Positions 15,519 through 23,172 of a DNA stretch of 37,996 nucleotides are shown here, piece after piece (the stretch's first letter is position 1; each line of letters opens with the position of its first letter). The position numbers and the translations under genes are program-made. The notes under the pieces were generated by a model that saw nothing but the letters and a program-made list of their open reading frames with translations, was not told where the DNA came from and did no database searches. This stretch comes from Lacrimispora sp. 210928-DFI.3.58 (GTDB lineage: Bacteria; Bacillota; Clostridia; Lachnospirales; Lachnospiraceae). The stretch covers positions 1-37,996 of the forward strand of contig NZ_JAJCIC010000038.1 in the NCBI RefSeq assembly GCF_020554865.1, written 5' to 3'.

Positions 15519-16293
15519 GGTCGATTTCCTGTCCCAGTTCCTCTAAGGCTACAAATTTATGGTCCCCCTGCTCCTTCTCAGCGCTCATGTCAGCGTAAAC
15601 CTCTTCTCTCTGCACCATATAGGCAAAGAGCGGCCGCTCTTCACCAATGGAGGCATAATAGGCATCCAGTACCATATCCGGCTTTACATTGGAGGAGCTG
15701 CCTGTGGATATCCGCATGAACAGGGCAGGACATCCTTCCTCCTCTGTGACCACGGCCCTTCCTGTCTCCTCCTCTGTCTTCAGGCAGCAGGGCTTCATGT
15801 CGTAGATCAGAGGCTTTAAGTCCACCTGGGCCTCCCCCTTTTTCGTCTTCTTTGTCACAAGGATCCGGGGCTGCTCAAAAAAGCGGATGATATTGGAAAA
15901 CCACTGCTCCGCCCCCATCTCAGGCTCATAGCCGGGGCGGAAGGCCACCGTATAATCCGCCGCTGCCACAATGGACATGGCATTGCCCGCCGAATCCGGC
16001 AGAAGACGCCAGCTGGCTACCTCAAAGCCCTCTGTCATGGTCTCATTTAAACGCTCCACCATCTCTGCGGAGCTTCCGGTACTCAAAACCTCAATGTCCA
16101 CATACTCGCTGTTGCTGGTGATCCCCACTCCCAGAGGCGCCGCAAAGGACATGATCTGGTGGGGGCTGAAGCCCTCGCTGTAGCGGATATCCACCTCACT
16201 GCGGCGGATGGCCTTCTGGAAATAACGCATCACATCCAGATGGCCGATAAATTTCATATTTTCATATTTTCTGAATTTAATCCGAATCTTCAT
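15511..16293 (-). CDS. TIGR03936/DUF2344 radical SAM-associated protein
   Basis: A 260-residue protein opening with MKIRIKFRKYENMKFIGHLDVMRYFQKAIRR-type sequence, the DUF2344 signature, and containing GFSPHQIMSFAAPLGVGITS. The family always accompanies or is fused to the TIGR03960 radical SAM protein, encoded just upstream here; its reaction is not established. The ATG at 16293 is preferred over an in-frame TTG at 16314 because it is preceded by AGGAAAC. Confidence 0.9.
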   Translation of the reverse strand: MKIRIKFRKYENMKFIGHLDVMRYFQKAIRRSEVDIRYSEGFSPHQIMSFAAPLGVGITSNSEYVDIEVLSTGSSAEMVERLNETMTEGFEVASWRLLPDSAGNAMSIVAAADYTVAFRPGYEPEMGAEQWFSNIIRFFEQPRILVTKKTKKGEAQVDLKPLIYDMKPCCLKTEEETGRAVVTEEEGCPALFMRISTGSSSNVKPDMVLDAYYASIGEERPLFAYMVQREEVYADMSAEKEQGDHKFVALEELGQEIDHG

Positions 16294-16367
16294 TGTTTCC
16301 TGTATTCCTTTCAAAGGCCTGGTTTTCCCAGGGCCAGCGCAGCAAATGCGAAGAGCTGCCCATCAGG

Positions 16368-18233
16368 TCAAATCCGTCCTTCAAAGCAGACGCCTCCGCC
16401 GAAGGCCATAGCGCCGCAGCCGGAGCATTTCTGACGGCAGTTCGGCGTTACCTTTTCCTGGATGGCATTCTTCCATTCCCTCTTTAAAAATTCCTTTGAT
16501 ACTCCCGCATCAATGAAATCCCAGGGGAACAGCTCGTCCAGGCTGCGCTCTCTTGTGGTGTAGAAGCTGATATCCACGCCGCAGGTCTCAAAGGCCTTCA
16601 TCCATATATCATTCTTGAAATATTCCGACCAGGAATCATAGATCGCCCCGTTCCTGTAGGCCTCCTCCAGGACAGCTCCCACCCGCCTGTCGCCGCGGGC
16701 GAAGACACCCTCCAACACCGTAAGCTCTGCCTCATGCCAGTTATAGCGCAGGCTCTTAAAATTCTTCATCTCCCTGAACTTGCTGCGCACAATGCCCGCG
16801 CGCTGGATAAACTCGTCCTGGGTGCACATCCTCGCCCACTGGAAGGGAGTAAAGGGCTTTGGCACAAAGAAGGAGGAGCTGGCGACCACCTGTACCTTGC
16901 CATGTCTCTGGTCCTTGGGGATTTCATAGTATTCCTCTGCGATCTTTTCAGACAGAAGGGCAATGCCCTCCATATCCTCCACCGTCTCTGTGGGCTGTCC
17001 CAGCATGAAATACAGCTTGACCCTGTTCCAGCCAGCCTCAAAGGCTTCTCTGGCGCCCTTTAAGATGACCTCCTCGGTCAGTCCCTTGTTGATCACGTCA
17101 CGGAGCCTCTGTGACCCTGCCTCCGGTGCAAAGGTAATGCTGCTCTTTTTGATATCCTGGATCTTGCTCATGACATCCAGAGAAAAGGCGTCAATACGCA
17201 GGGAGGGCAGGGAAATGTTCACGCCCTTTCCCTTAAATTCATCGATCAGGAAGTTTACAAGGCCCTCCAGATAGGTATAATCGCTGGAGCTTAGGGAGCT
17301 TAAGGAGATCTCCTCATGGCCTGTGCTCTTTAACATCTGATAAGCATAATTCTTTAAATATTCCAGGCTGTGCTCTCTTAAGGGCCTGTAAATGTTCCCG
17401 GCCTGGCAGAAACGGCAGCCGCGGATGCAGCCCCGCTGGATCTCCAGCACGACTCTGTCCTGGGTAGCCTTGATATAAGGCACCAGAGGCCGCTCAATAT
17501 ATCCCACATCATCCATGTTGGTGACGACCTGCTTTTTGATGGAGGCCTTTGCGTGAGGATTGTTCGGCGTAAAGCTTTTTAGGGTGCCATCCTCGTTATA
17601 GGCCACATCGTAGAAGGCGGGGACATAGATGCCGGGAAGCTCTGCAGCCATCTCCAAAAACTGCTTCCTTGTTCCTCCCGCAGCCTTATTCTCCTTATAG
17701 CGGTCCATGAGTTCAAAATATACCGTCTCTCCCTCACCAATATAAAACATGTCAAAAAAGTCAGCCAGGGGCTCCGGATTGTAGGCGCAGGGGCCGCCTC
17801 CGATGACAATGGGATCCTTCTCTGTCCTGTCACAGGCGTGAAGGGGGATCTGTGATAAGTCCAGCACCTGGAGCACGTTGGTATAGCACATCTCATATTG
17901 GAGGGTAATGCCCAGAAAATCAAAATTCTTCACCGGCTCCTGGGACTCCATGGTGAACAGCGGGATCTTCTTCTCCCTCATAATGGGATCAAGATCCATC
18001 CAGGGGCTGTAGACGCGCTCACAGCACATATCCTCCCGCCTGTTGAACATGGAATACAGGATCTGGATCCCCAGATGGGACATTCCTATTTCATAAACAT
18101 CGGGAAAGCAGAAGGCGAATTTTACTGCCATTTTCGACAGATCCTTCTTTATCATGTTCACCTCCCCGCCGATATAGCGGGCGGGCTGCTGGATGGAAAG
18201 CAGTATTTCGTCACTTAATGCTAATTTTCTCAT
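16368..18233 (-). CDS. TIGR03960-family B12-binding-like radical SAM protein
   Basis: A 621-residue protein with an N-terminal B12-binding-like domain (about 35-200) and a radical SAM domain with Cys269-x3-Cys273-x2-Cys276 (GCIRGCRFCQAGN). The Cys-rich C-terminus has CRQKCSGCGAMAFGG. Substrate unknown. The start at 18233 (MRKLALSDEILL, the usual family start) is chosen although its ribosome site is weak, because a promoter at 18333-18305 puts transcription near 18298, so an ATG at 18293 would be almost leaderless. First gene of an operon with DUF2344 and rng. Confidence 0.9.
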   Translation of the reverse strand: MRKLALSDEILLSIQQPARYIGGEVNMIKKDLSKMAVKFAFCFPDVYEIGMSHLGIQILYSMFNRREDMCCERVYSPWMDLDPIMREKKIPLFTMESQEPVKNFDFLGITLQYEMCYTNVLQVLDLSQIPLHACDRTEKDPIVIGGGPCAYNPEPLADFFDMFYIGEGETVYFELMDRYKENKAAGGTRKQFLEMAAELPGIYVPAFYDVAYNEDGTLKSFTPNNPHAKASIKKQVVTNMDDVGYIERPLVPYIKATQDRVVLEIQRGCIRGCRFCQAGNIYRPLREHSLEYLKNYAYQMLKSTGHEEISLSSLSSSDYTYLEGLVNFLIDEFKGKGVNISLPSLRIDAFSLDVMSKIQDIKKSSITFAPEAGSQRLRDVINKGLTEEVILKGAREAFEAGWNRVKLYFMLGQPTETVEDMEGIALLSEKIAEEYYEIPKDQRHGKVQVVASSSFFVPKPFTPFQWARMCTQDEFIQRAGIVRSKFREMKNFKSLRYNWHEAELTVLEGVFARGDRRVGAVLEEAYRNGAIYDSWSEYFKNDIWMKAFETCGVDISFYTTRERSLDELFPWDFIDAGVSKEFLKREWKNAIQEKVTPNCRQKCSGCGAMAFGGGVCFEGRI

Positions 18234-18304
18234 TCTATTATCCACTCTCATTTTTATGGCAGAGGTTTTTTTCCATCTGTCCATATTATTCATACATTTG
18301 CACT

Positions 18305-18333
18305 ATTATAGGCTATTTTACCAAAAAACGCAA
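18305..18333 (-). promoter_or_regulatory. Promoter of the radical SAM-DUF2344-rng operon
   Basis: TTGCGT (18333-18328) and perfect -10 TATAAT (18310-18305), spacer 17 bp, on the minus strand. Confidence 0.65.
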
Positions 18334-18375
18334 TCAATTTCCAGAGCCATGACGGCCAAAGGGAATAAAAACAAC

Positions 18376-18424
18376 GAAAAAGGCAAGTGTACAGGCAGAA
18401 TTTGTGATCTGTCATACACTTGCC
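18376..18424 (-). terminator. Terminator of the nucleotidyltransferase-phosphatase operon
   Basis: Perfect 10-bp arms GGCAAGTGTA and TACACTTGCC (18424-18415 and 18391-18382) are followed on the minus strand by TTTTTC. The loop is long (23 nt). It lies 5 bp after the stop at 18430. Confidence 0.85.
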
Positions 18425-18429
18425 GTTAT

Positions 18430-19542
18430 TTATCTCATACCGAGGCATGCCTGGAGCCTGGCTTCTATGCTCTTTGCTTCCTGATATCTCCTCTTATGGG
18501 CTGCCAGAGCAGCAGGTACATCACTGCTTTTCAGGCAATGCCTCTGACTCTGTGAAAAACGTTCCTCCAGAGTCACCCGTACTATCCCAAGCATCTCCTT
18601 GTCCGCCAGATAAAGGATTGCTGCTTCTGGAAGCCAGCCGGCCCCTGATGCCTTATCCGGCAAAAAAGGCCCCTCTTTGCCGGATCCGTCCATTGTCCTG
18701 TACCAGTCATGATGCCGCAGGATCAAGGACGCCAGTTTTGGGTAGCCCTCCCGTATCACCGCCTTCGCGCCTTCAAGGGGATGGTCCTCCTTTTGGCGCA
18801 GCACATCATGGAGAAGAGCTGCGCTCCGGATCAGTTCAAGGTCAACAGGATAACCGGCCTTCTGAAGCCTTCTGCCATATTCCAATGCCAGCTCACTGAC
18901 TGCCCGGCAATGGCTGCGCACCCGCTCTGCCGTATGATAGCGCTCCCAGATCCGCTCGCACTCTGACAGGGAGGGAGTCTCTGACGCCATCCGGCCCAAC
19001 TCAGCGATCTCCTTGCCGGAATCGCAGATCTCGATCCTGCTGAATCCTCCATAGGGCTGTGGGAGTGCCCTGGAGGTCTCCAGGGGAGTTCCTAAAAGCT
19101 GTGACAGATAGCAGCAATTGATCCCTGCATGGGCTACAACGGCGATATCTCCGCTGGTCCTTTTCAGGATCTCCTCAATACAGGCAGCAAATCTCCGGTA
19201 ACCGTCCTTCCGCTTTTCTCCGTAAACAGGCTCTGTCTCCAGCTCCTTTTTGATATCCTTTAAGGGGAGATTCTCCCATTCTCCCATATCCAGCTCCACC
19301 AGATTTTCTTCTATCTCCAGAGGATACCTGGAATCTCTCAGAAGGGTGGCTGTCTCAACTGCCCTGGACAAGGGGCTGGAAAAAATGCATTCCAACGGAT
19401 GCTGTTTAAAATACCCTGCAAGCGCCCTGGCCTGGTTCTTTCCCGTCTCGTCAAGGCCAATATCCGTTCTTCCGATACAGCGGTGTATGCCGCCGGGGAA
19501 ATCCACTCTTCCGTGGCGTACGAGATACAGATTTCTCATCAT
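18430..19542 (-). CDS. Histidine phosphatase-HD domain fusion protein
   Basis: About 370 residues with two enzyme domains. The N-terminal histidine phosphatase (phosphoglycerate mutase-like) has the phospho-His motif LVRHG at residues 7-11 and a second His in VAHAGIN. The C-terminal HD phosphohydrolase (about 225-345) has LLHDVLRQKEDH and RHHDW. Substrates are unknown. Translation starts at 19542 or 19539 (ATGATG), overlapping the stop of the nucleotidyltransferase gene, so the pair is coupled. The frame is also open upstream to 19665, which raises a frameshift question for the upstream gene. Confidence 0.82.
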   Translation of the reverse strand: MMRNLYLVRHGRVDFPGGIHRCIGRTDIGLDETGKNQARALAGYFKQHPLECIFSSPLSRAVETATLLRDSRYPLEIEENLVELDMGEWENLPLKDIKKELETEPVYGEKRKDGYRRFAACIEEILKRTSGDIAVVAHAGINCCYLSQLLGTPLETSRALPQPYGGFSRIEICDSGKEIAELGRMASETPSLSECERIWERYHTAERVRSHCRAVSELALEYGRRLQKAGYPVDLELIRSAALLHDVLRQKEDHPLEGAKAVIREGYPKLASLILRHHDWYRTMDGSGKEGPFLPDKASGAGWLPEAAILYLADKEMLGIVRVTLEERFSQSQRHCLKSSDVPAALAAHKRRYQEAKSIEARLQACLGMR

Positions 19543-20252
19543 CCAATCCCCTCTATCCGCTTCCTGCTTCCAAACCATGAAATGATCGTCCTCAAACACA
19601 TTCTGGAGCGCCTTTGAACATTCAGGCGGGTTCCGGCATGGGGATGGATCGGATAGCCCCGCCATCTGCGGTAGTTCCAGCCGATCAGTGCCTGGTACTG
19701 TTCTTTGGTATCCACATCCCAGTTGACTCCGCAGTCATGGACATTGACATTTGTGATGGTATAGCCGGAGCTTTCCATTGCTCCCCGCAGCCCCCTGTCA
19801 CCGGTATAGCAGCATAATTCTCTCGCCACATCTACCTTAAGCATAATCGGATGACCAGGCTCTCCGCCATAGGTGGTACGGACCATATCAGCGTCTACAG
19901 CCGCTACCTGCCGGAAGGTCTTGGACGTGATGGCCGGAGTGTCAACAGGCATCAGCATGATCCTGTCGCATTCATCCGCAATGGCCTCTATGCCCATCTT
20001 GATGGAATCAAACATCTGTGTTTCCCGGTACTTTTCATTTCGCAGGAAGCGGGCGCCGGTATTGGCCAGATGGGCTTCCAGCTCATCCCCGCGGTAGCCC
20101 GTAACTACGAGAACAGGATTGATCCCGCTCTGTATCAAAAGCTCCACAATATGCTTTGAGATGGTAGAATCCTCAAACGGAAGCAGCGGCTTAAACGCCT
20201 CCATCCTGGAGGACAAGCCTGCTGCAACGATCACTGCCCCTATCTTAGCCAT
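19539..20252 (-). CDS. MobA/MocA-like molybdopterin nucleotidyltransferase
   Basis: A 237-residue NTP transferase with the VIVAAGLSSRM signature, the FKPLLPF lysine region and MLMPVDTPAI metal site. The family includes MocA, which adds CMP to molybdopterin to form the cytosine dinucleotide cofactor of xanthine-dehydrogenase-type enzymes; two such enzymes lie downstream, so that role is a reasonable inference. The last ~45 residues (after EQYQALIGW) are basic and unlike the family. The ATG at 20252 is preferred to a GTG at 20261, which lies too close to the ribosome site. Confidence 0.8.
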   Translation of the reverse strand: MAKIGAVIVAAGLSSRMEAFKPLLPFEDSTISKHIVELLIQSGINPVLVVTGYRGDELEAHLANTGARFLRNEKYRETQMFDSIKMGIEAIADECDRIMLMPVDTPAITSKTFRQVAAVDADMVRTTYGGEPGHPIMLKVDVARELCCYTGDRGLRGAMESSGYTITNVNVHDCGVNWDVDTKEQYQALIGWNYRRWRGYPIHPHAGTRLNVQRRSRMCLRTIISWFGSRKRIEGIG

Positions 20253-20261
20253 ATCTCTCAC

Positions 20262-20398
20262 TCTCCCTGTCTCCTGCCGCCTCTCCGGCCCGTTGTTGTC
20301 TATCCTGTTATTATTTTAACTGGAATATGATTTTAAATACAGTAGCAAAGGATACAGGTTTCAAAAAATTACCGAAAAGTTTCCGTTTTCTATGTAAC
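20262..20398. other. Intergenic region upstream of the nucleotidyltransferase
   Basis: Non-coding and AT-rich (20310-20400). It presumably holds the minus-strand promoter of the nucleotidyltransferase-phosphatase operon, but I see no convincing -35/-10 pair. Confidence 0.3.
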
Positions 20399-20436
20399 AA
20401 AAAAAACAGGCGTAAGCATCTTTCTGCCTGCGCCTG
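20399..20436 (-). terminator. Terminator of the Crp/Fnr-family regulator
   Basis: Minus-strand arms CAGGCG (20436-20431) and CGCCTG (20412-20407) are followed by a run of eight T residues. Located 13 bp after the stop codon. Confidence 0.75.
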
Positions 20437-20448
20437 CCTGTTATTCTG

Positions 20449-21168
20449 TTATTCCACCAGCTTGGCCTGGTGGCGCTGGAGCTTTGAGATATCGCGGATA
20501 CAGTAGTATCCATTGATCTGCTCGATCAGTGACATGTCCTTTAACTCCTTGATGGCACGGACTGCCGTCACCCGGTTAATGCCCAGAAGGTTGGAGAGCA
20601 TCTGCTGGCTGATCTTTTCCTGGATCAGCACCTTGCCGTCATAGGGAACCCCATAGCTTTCCGCAAAAACAAGGAGGAGATCGCAGATCTTCCAGGCAGC
20701 ACTGTGAAAGTTGGCATGTCTTATCTGCTCCATGGAGGACATGAACTTTGTTGCAATGGACTGCATAACATCCATGGAGATCTCCGGGCTCTGTGATATG
20801 GCATGAAGAAGGGATTCTTTGTCAATACAGACCAGCTCAGATTTCATGGTCGTTTTGAAGCTGACAGGGCTGTCCCAGTCAAACAGCACATTGACCTCCA
20901 AAAACAGGGAGTTGCGCTCATTGAAATTGTAGATCCGCTCCTCTCCGTTTATGGTGTATTCATATGCGATCACCCGCCCACTTTTCACAATGTAGCAGTA
21001 ATTTGTCCTCGATCCTGCCTGTACCAGAATGTGATTCTTTGGAAATGTTTTCTTTTCCCCCAGCTGCTCTAATCTGGAAATCCCTCTCGGCAAATATAAA
21101 AGCCTTGAGACCGGATTTGTACGAGGCAACCGTTTTATCACATTTGGATCATCTGACCTCGTTCCCAT
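20449..21168 (-). CDS. Crp/Fnr-family transcriptional regulator
   Basis: A 239-residue regulator with an N-terminal cyclic-nucleotide-binding-type beta barrel (about 30-130), a dimer helix and a C-terminal Crp-type winged helix. The DNA-binding helix aligns without gaps to E. coli Crp: Arg199 = Arg180, Val200 = Glu181, Arg204 = Arg185. There is no Fnr-type cysteine cluster, and the ligand is unknown. The ATG at 21168 follows GGGGGA. TGTAG-N6-CTACA lies 117 bp upstream and similar palindromes precede the molybdenum hydroxylase genes, so it is the best candidate regulator of that region and of itself. Confidence 0.9.
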   Translation of the reverse strand: MGTRSDDPNVIKRLPRTNPVSRLLYLPRGISRLEQLGEKKTFPKNHILVQAGSRTNYCYIVKSGRVIAYEYTINGEERIYNFNERNSLFLEVNVLFDWDSPVSFKTTMKSELVCIDKESLLHAISQSPEISMDVMQSIATKFMSSMEQIRHANFHSAAWKICDLLLVFAESYGVPYDGKVLIQEKISQQMLSNLLGINRVTAVRAIKELKDMSLIEQINGYYCIRDISKLQRHQAKLVE

Positions 21169-21214
21169 AAAAAGTCCCCCAACCTCATAATGTATTTGTG
21201 ATGCGTACAATTAA

Positions 21215-21230
21215 TGATAATTATTTATCA
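21215..21230. promoter_or_regulatory. TGATAA-N4-TTATCA palindrome upstream of the regulator gene
   Basis: Perfect 6-bp arms, extended imperfectly to 10 bp (21211-21234), 47 bp before the regulator start codon and near its predicted transcription start. Half-sites differ from the GTAGY family, so another regulator may bind here. Confidence 0.45.
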
Positions 21231-21238
21231 ATAACATC

Positions 21239-21264
21239 ATTATAGTCTGATGTCACACGCTATA
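21239..21264 (-). promoter_or_regulatory. Possible promoters of the Crp/Fnr-family gene
   Basis: Two minus-strand -10 candidates: TATAGC (21264-21259) and TATAAT (21244-21239). Relative to the palindrome centred at 21292.5 they give transcription starts about 40 and 60 bp away, the class II and class I Crp spacings. No good -35 is present, as expected for an activated promoter. Confidence 0.45.
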
Positions 21265-21284
21265 CTAGTTACACAAACAACAAT

Positions 21285-21300
21285 TGTAGCATACGCTACA
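21285..21300. promoter_or_regulatory. Candidate operator O1, TGTAGC-N4-GCTACA
   Basis: Perfect 16-bp palindrome TGTAGCATACGCTACA upstream of the Crp/Fnr-family gene. It has the TGTAG-N6-CTACA layout, the same spacing as Crp boxes (TGTGA-N6-TCACA). Confidence 0.7.
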
Positions 21301-21342
21301 CATTATTATAGAGTACTTTCGGGGAAATGTCAAAAGCATGAT

Positions 21343-21792
21343 CTATTCATAGCTGAACTGTATAATGTGCTCCATGGAATGGGAATCCTTCCATCCGTCC
21401 TTTTTCTTCATCTCCTGAAAAGCCAGATCCACATAGCAACCCTCCTTGCACCGTATCTCAGGATAATACTCCTTTGTCTCCACTACATGGGTAAAGCCGA
21501 AATTGCTGTCGATCTTCTTTACCAGCGCACCCTCTCCCATCTTCTCAACGCTTTCCGGAACACGTACATACGTAAGATTCAGGCACCCGTTGACCGTATA
21601 CCTGCCAAGGCTTTTCACCCCATCCGGAATATAAAGCCCTGTTAATTTTTTGTTCTGGTAAAATGCCTGGCTGGCGATCTCTGTGCATCCGTCCGGGATA
21701 CGGATCTCTCCCTCACAGGCCTTTCCGTCACGTACGATCCCATTTTCTACCACCAGACCTTCCGGTGTTGTTCCATGAAACAGCTCTGCCAT
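21343..21792 (-). CDS. Small leucine-rich-repeat protein (BspA-type LRR_5)
   Basis: A 149-residue protein with two to three BspA-like repeats (IRIPDGCTEIASQAFYQNKKLTGLYIPDGVKSLGRYTVNGC pattern, about 35-85), no signal peptide and no membrane segment. Such repeats mediate protein contacts; the role here is unknown. The ATG at 21792 follows AAGGAGG; an in-frame TTG at 21813 overlaps that site. The leader contains repeat A copy 4 and a GTAGC-N4-GCTAC palindrome lies upstream. A longer LRR protein is encoded at 29209. Confidence 0.75.
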   Translation of the reverse strand: MAELFHGTTPEGLVVENGIVRDGKACEGEIRIPDGCTEIASQAFYQNKKLTGLYIPDGVKSLGRYTVNGCLNLTYVRVPESVEKMGEGALVKKIDSNFGFTHVVETKEYYPEIRCKEGCYVDLAFQEMKKKDGWKDSHSMEHIIQFSYE

Positions 21793-21819
21793 ATCTTTGT
21801 CCTCCTTATCCAATCCTCA

Positions 21820-21937
21820 CTAAAAAAAGTCCTGCCGCCGGATAGGCGGCATGTATCCACGTATGCCAAATGCGCCCACCAGGCTTTTATGGAGCGGTAA
21901 CGCGTCTGACCGCTGGGCGCATACAGGTTTACTGTAA
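21820..21937 (-). repeat. Structured intergenic repeat A, copy 4
   Basis: On the minus strand, TACAGTAAACCTGTATGCGCC opens the element. Arms ATGCGCCCA (21922-21914) and TGGGCGCAT (21878-21870) pair, with a GCCGCC/GGCGGC hairpin (about 21846-21832) followed by a T-run (AGGACTTTTTTT). It occupies the leader of the small LRR gene, where the terminal hairpin could act as an attenuator. Confidence 0.75.
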
Positions 21938-21964
21938 CTGTACCGCAATTTTCTCCTCCATGAC

Positions 21965-21980
21965 AGTAGCGGGTGCTACT
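21965..21980. promoter_or_regulatory. Candidate operator O2, AGTAGC-N4-GCTACT
   Basis: Perfect palindrome sharing the GTAGC/GCTAC core of O1. A weak -10 TACAGT (21942-21937) on the minus strand would give a start about 42 bp from its centre. It lies in the divergent gap between the small LRR gene and the TylF-like gene. Confidence 0.5.
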
Positions 21981-22041
21981 TTTTGGGAAAATGCCGGAAA
22001 GATAACTTGTTCGAATGTGCAAGTGTAGCATAGCTGCCAGC

Positions 22042-22084
22042 TGTAATCTATACTACTTGTTATAAAAATGACACAGTTTATAAT
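22042..22084 (+). promoter_or_regulatory. Promoter of the TylF-like gene with degenerate operator O3
   Basis: TGTAATCTATACTACT (22042-22057) matches TGTAG-N6-CTACA at 4 of 5 positions in each half. TTGTTA (22057-22062) and -10 TATAAT (22079-22084) follow with a 16-bp spacer. The predicted start near 22091 puts the operator centre at about -41.5, the class II activator position. Confidence 0.55.
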
Positions 22085-22132
22085 GAAATTAGAAATATTA
22101 CTATAACTTTTTCGATTTAAGGAGCCTTTTTT

Positions 22133-23020
22133 ATGAAAACTGCAATAATTCTGGAAGCGGACCATCTCGGCATCTCCGTATCTGACCTGTTAAATCCAGC
22201 CAATCTGAAACTGGTAGGTATCGGCAACTCCTACCCCGATACCTGGAATGTGTTTGAAAATGAGGAAACCGGCGAATTGAAGGACAAGATCGAGGGAATA
22301 CCTGTCATGCCCATTGATCTTGCAGTCACCCTGCAGCCGGATGTGCTTGTCATCGCTGCTTCCAACGAAGAAAAGAGCCATGCACTTGAATACATGGCCA
22401 TCCGCGCCGGATTTGAGAACGATATCATTTTCGTCAATACGGCCAGGCAGCATTTCACAGCAGCCGGAGCGGCCATACGGCGCCTTACCAGACGTCTCCA
22501 CAGTTTGGGCATACCCGGCAGCATGGCGGAGCTGGGATGCTTCCAGGGAGATCTCTCCTGGCAGCTCAATGCGCTGATGCCTGACCGTAAGCTCTATCTT
22601 TTTGACACCTTTCAGGGCTATGATCCCCGTGATCTGAAAAAAGAGGAGGAGATCGGCGGCACAAAGACGGAGGAATATGATTTCAAGGATGTAAAGCCGG
22701 AGCTCGTCATGGCCCGTATGCCGGAAAAAGAACAGGTGATCCTGAAGGAAGGCTGGTTCCCGGAGACTGCCCTTGACCTGGAGGATGAAACCTATGCCCT
22801 GGTCATTCTGGATGCCGGACTCTACCAGCCGACTTATGCAGGAATGGAATATTTCTTCCCGCGCATGAGCCGCGGCGGCGTAATCCTTGTATGCAATTAT
22901 GAAAGCACCCGGTATACAGGAGTCCGCAGGGCCATGGATGATCTGGAGAAAAAATATGGCGCATTTTTAGTGCTTCCAGTTGGCGATCTGGACGGCACTG
23001 TTATGATCGTGCATCCATAG
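22133..23020 (+). CDS. TylF/macrocin O-methyltransferase-like protein
   Basis: A 295-residue protein. The C-terminal part (about 115-295) carries TylF-family methyltransferase motifs (MAELGCFQGDLSWQLNAL, KLYLFDTFQGYDPRD, YALVILDAGLYQPTYAGMEYFFPRM). The N-terminal ~110 residues look like a small Rossmann-type domain (LVGIGNS, PDVLVIAASNEEK). Substrate unknown. The start follows AAGGAG. The promoter contains a degenerate GTAGY operator, suggesting control by the nearby Crp/Fnr-family regulator. Confidence 0.75.
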   Translation: MKTAIILEADHLGISVSDLLNPANLKLVGIGNSYPDTWNVFENEETGELKDKIEGIPVMPIDLAVTLQPDVLVIAASNEEKSHALEYMAIRAGFENDIIFVNTARQHFTAAGAAIRRLTRRLHSLGIPGSMAELGCFQGDLSWQLNALMPDRKLYLFDTFQGYDPRDLKKEEEIGGTKTEEYDFKDVKPELVMARMPEKEQVILKEGWFPETALDLEDETYALVILDAGLYQPTYAGMEYFFPRMSRGGVILVCNYESTRYTGVRRAMDDLEKKYGAFLVLPVGDLDGTVMIVHP

Positions 23021-23172
23021 AATGCCCATCAATATGCAAATGACGGATGTCGTGTCAGATTGGGGGCTGATATGATATCGATGCAAGGAGGGATAAATGA
23101 GAAGCCTGCCAGGTTGACTGTAGATGTTATCGGGAATCCCTTGATTCCATATTATCGAAAGGAAGGTAGTTT

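Noticed and set aside
21965..21980. AGTAGC-GGGT-GCTACT followed by T residues as a plus-strand terminator
   Set aside because: No plus-strand gene lies upstream, and the core matches the operator family; kept as a lower-confidence operator.
23097..23117. Six-codon leader peptide (MRSLPG) with AGGAGG ahead of the DUF2798-like gene
   Set aside because: The ribosome site is good, but there is no attenuator-like fold or repeated regulatory codon; one short match is not enough.
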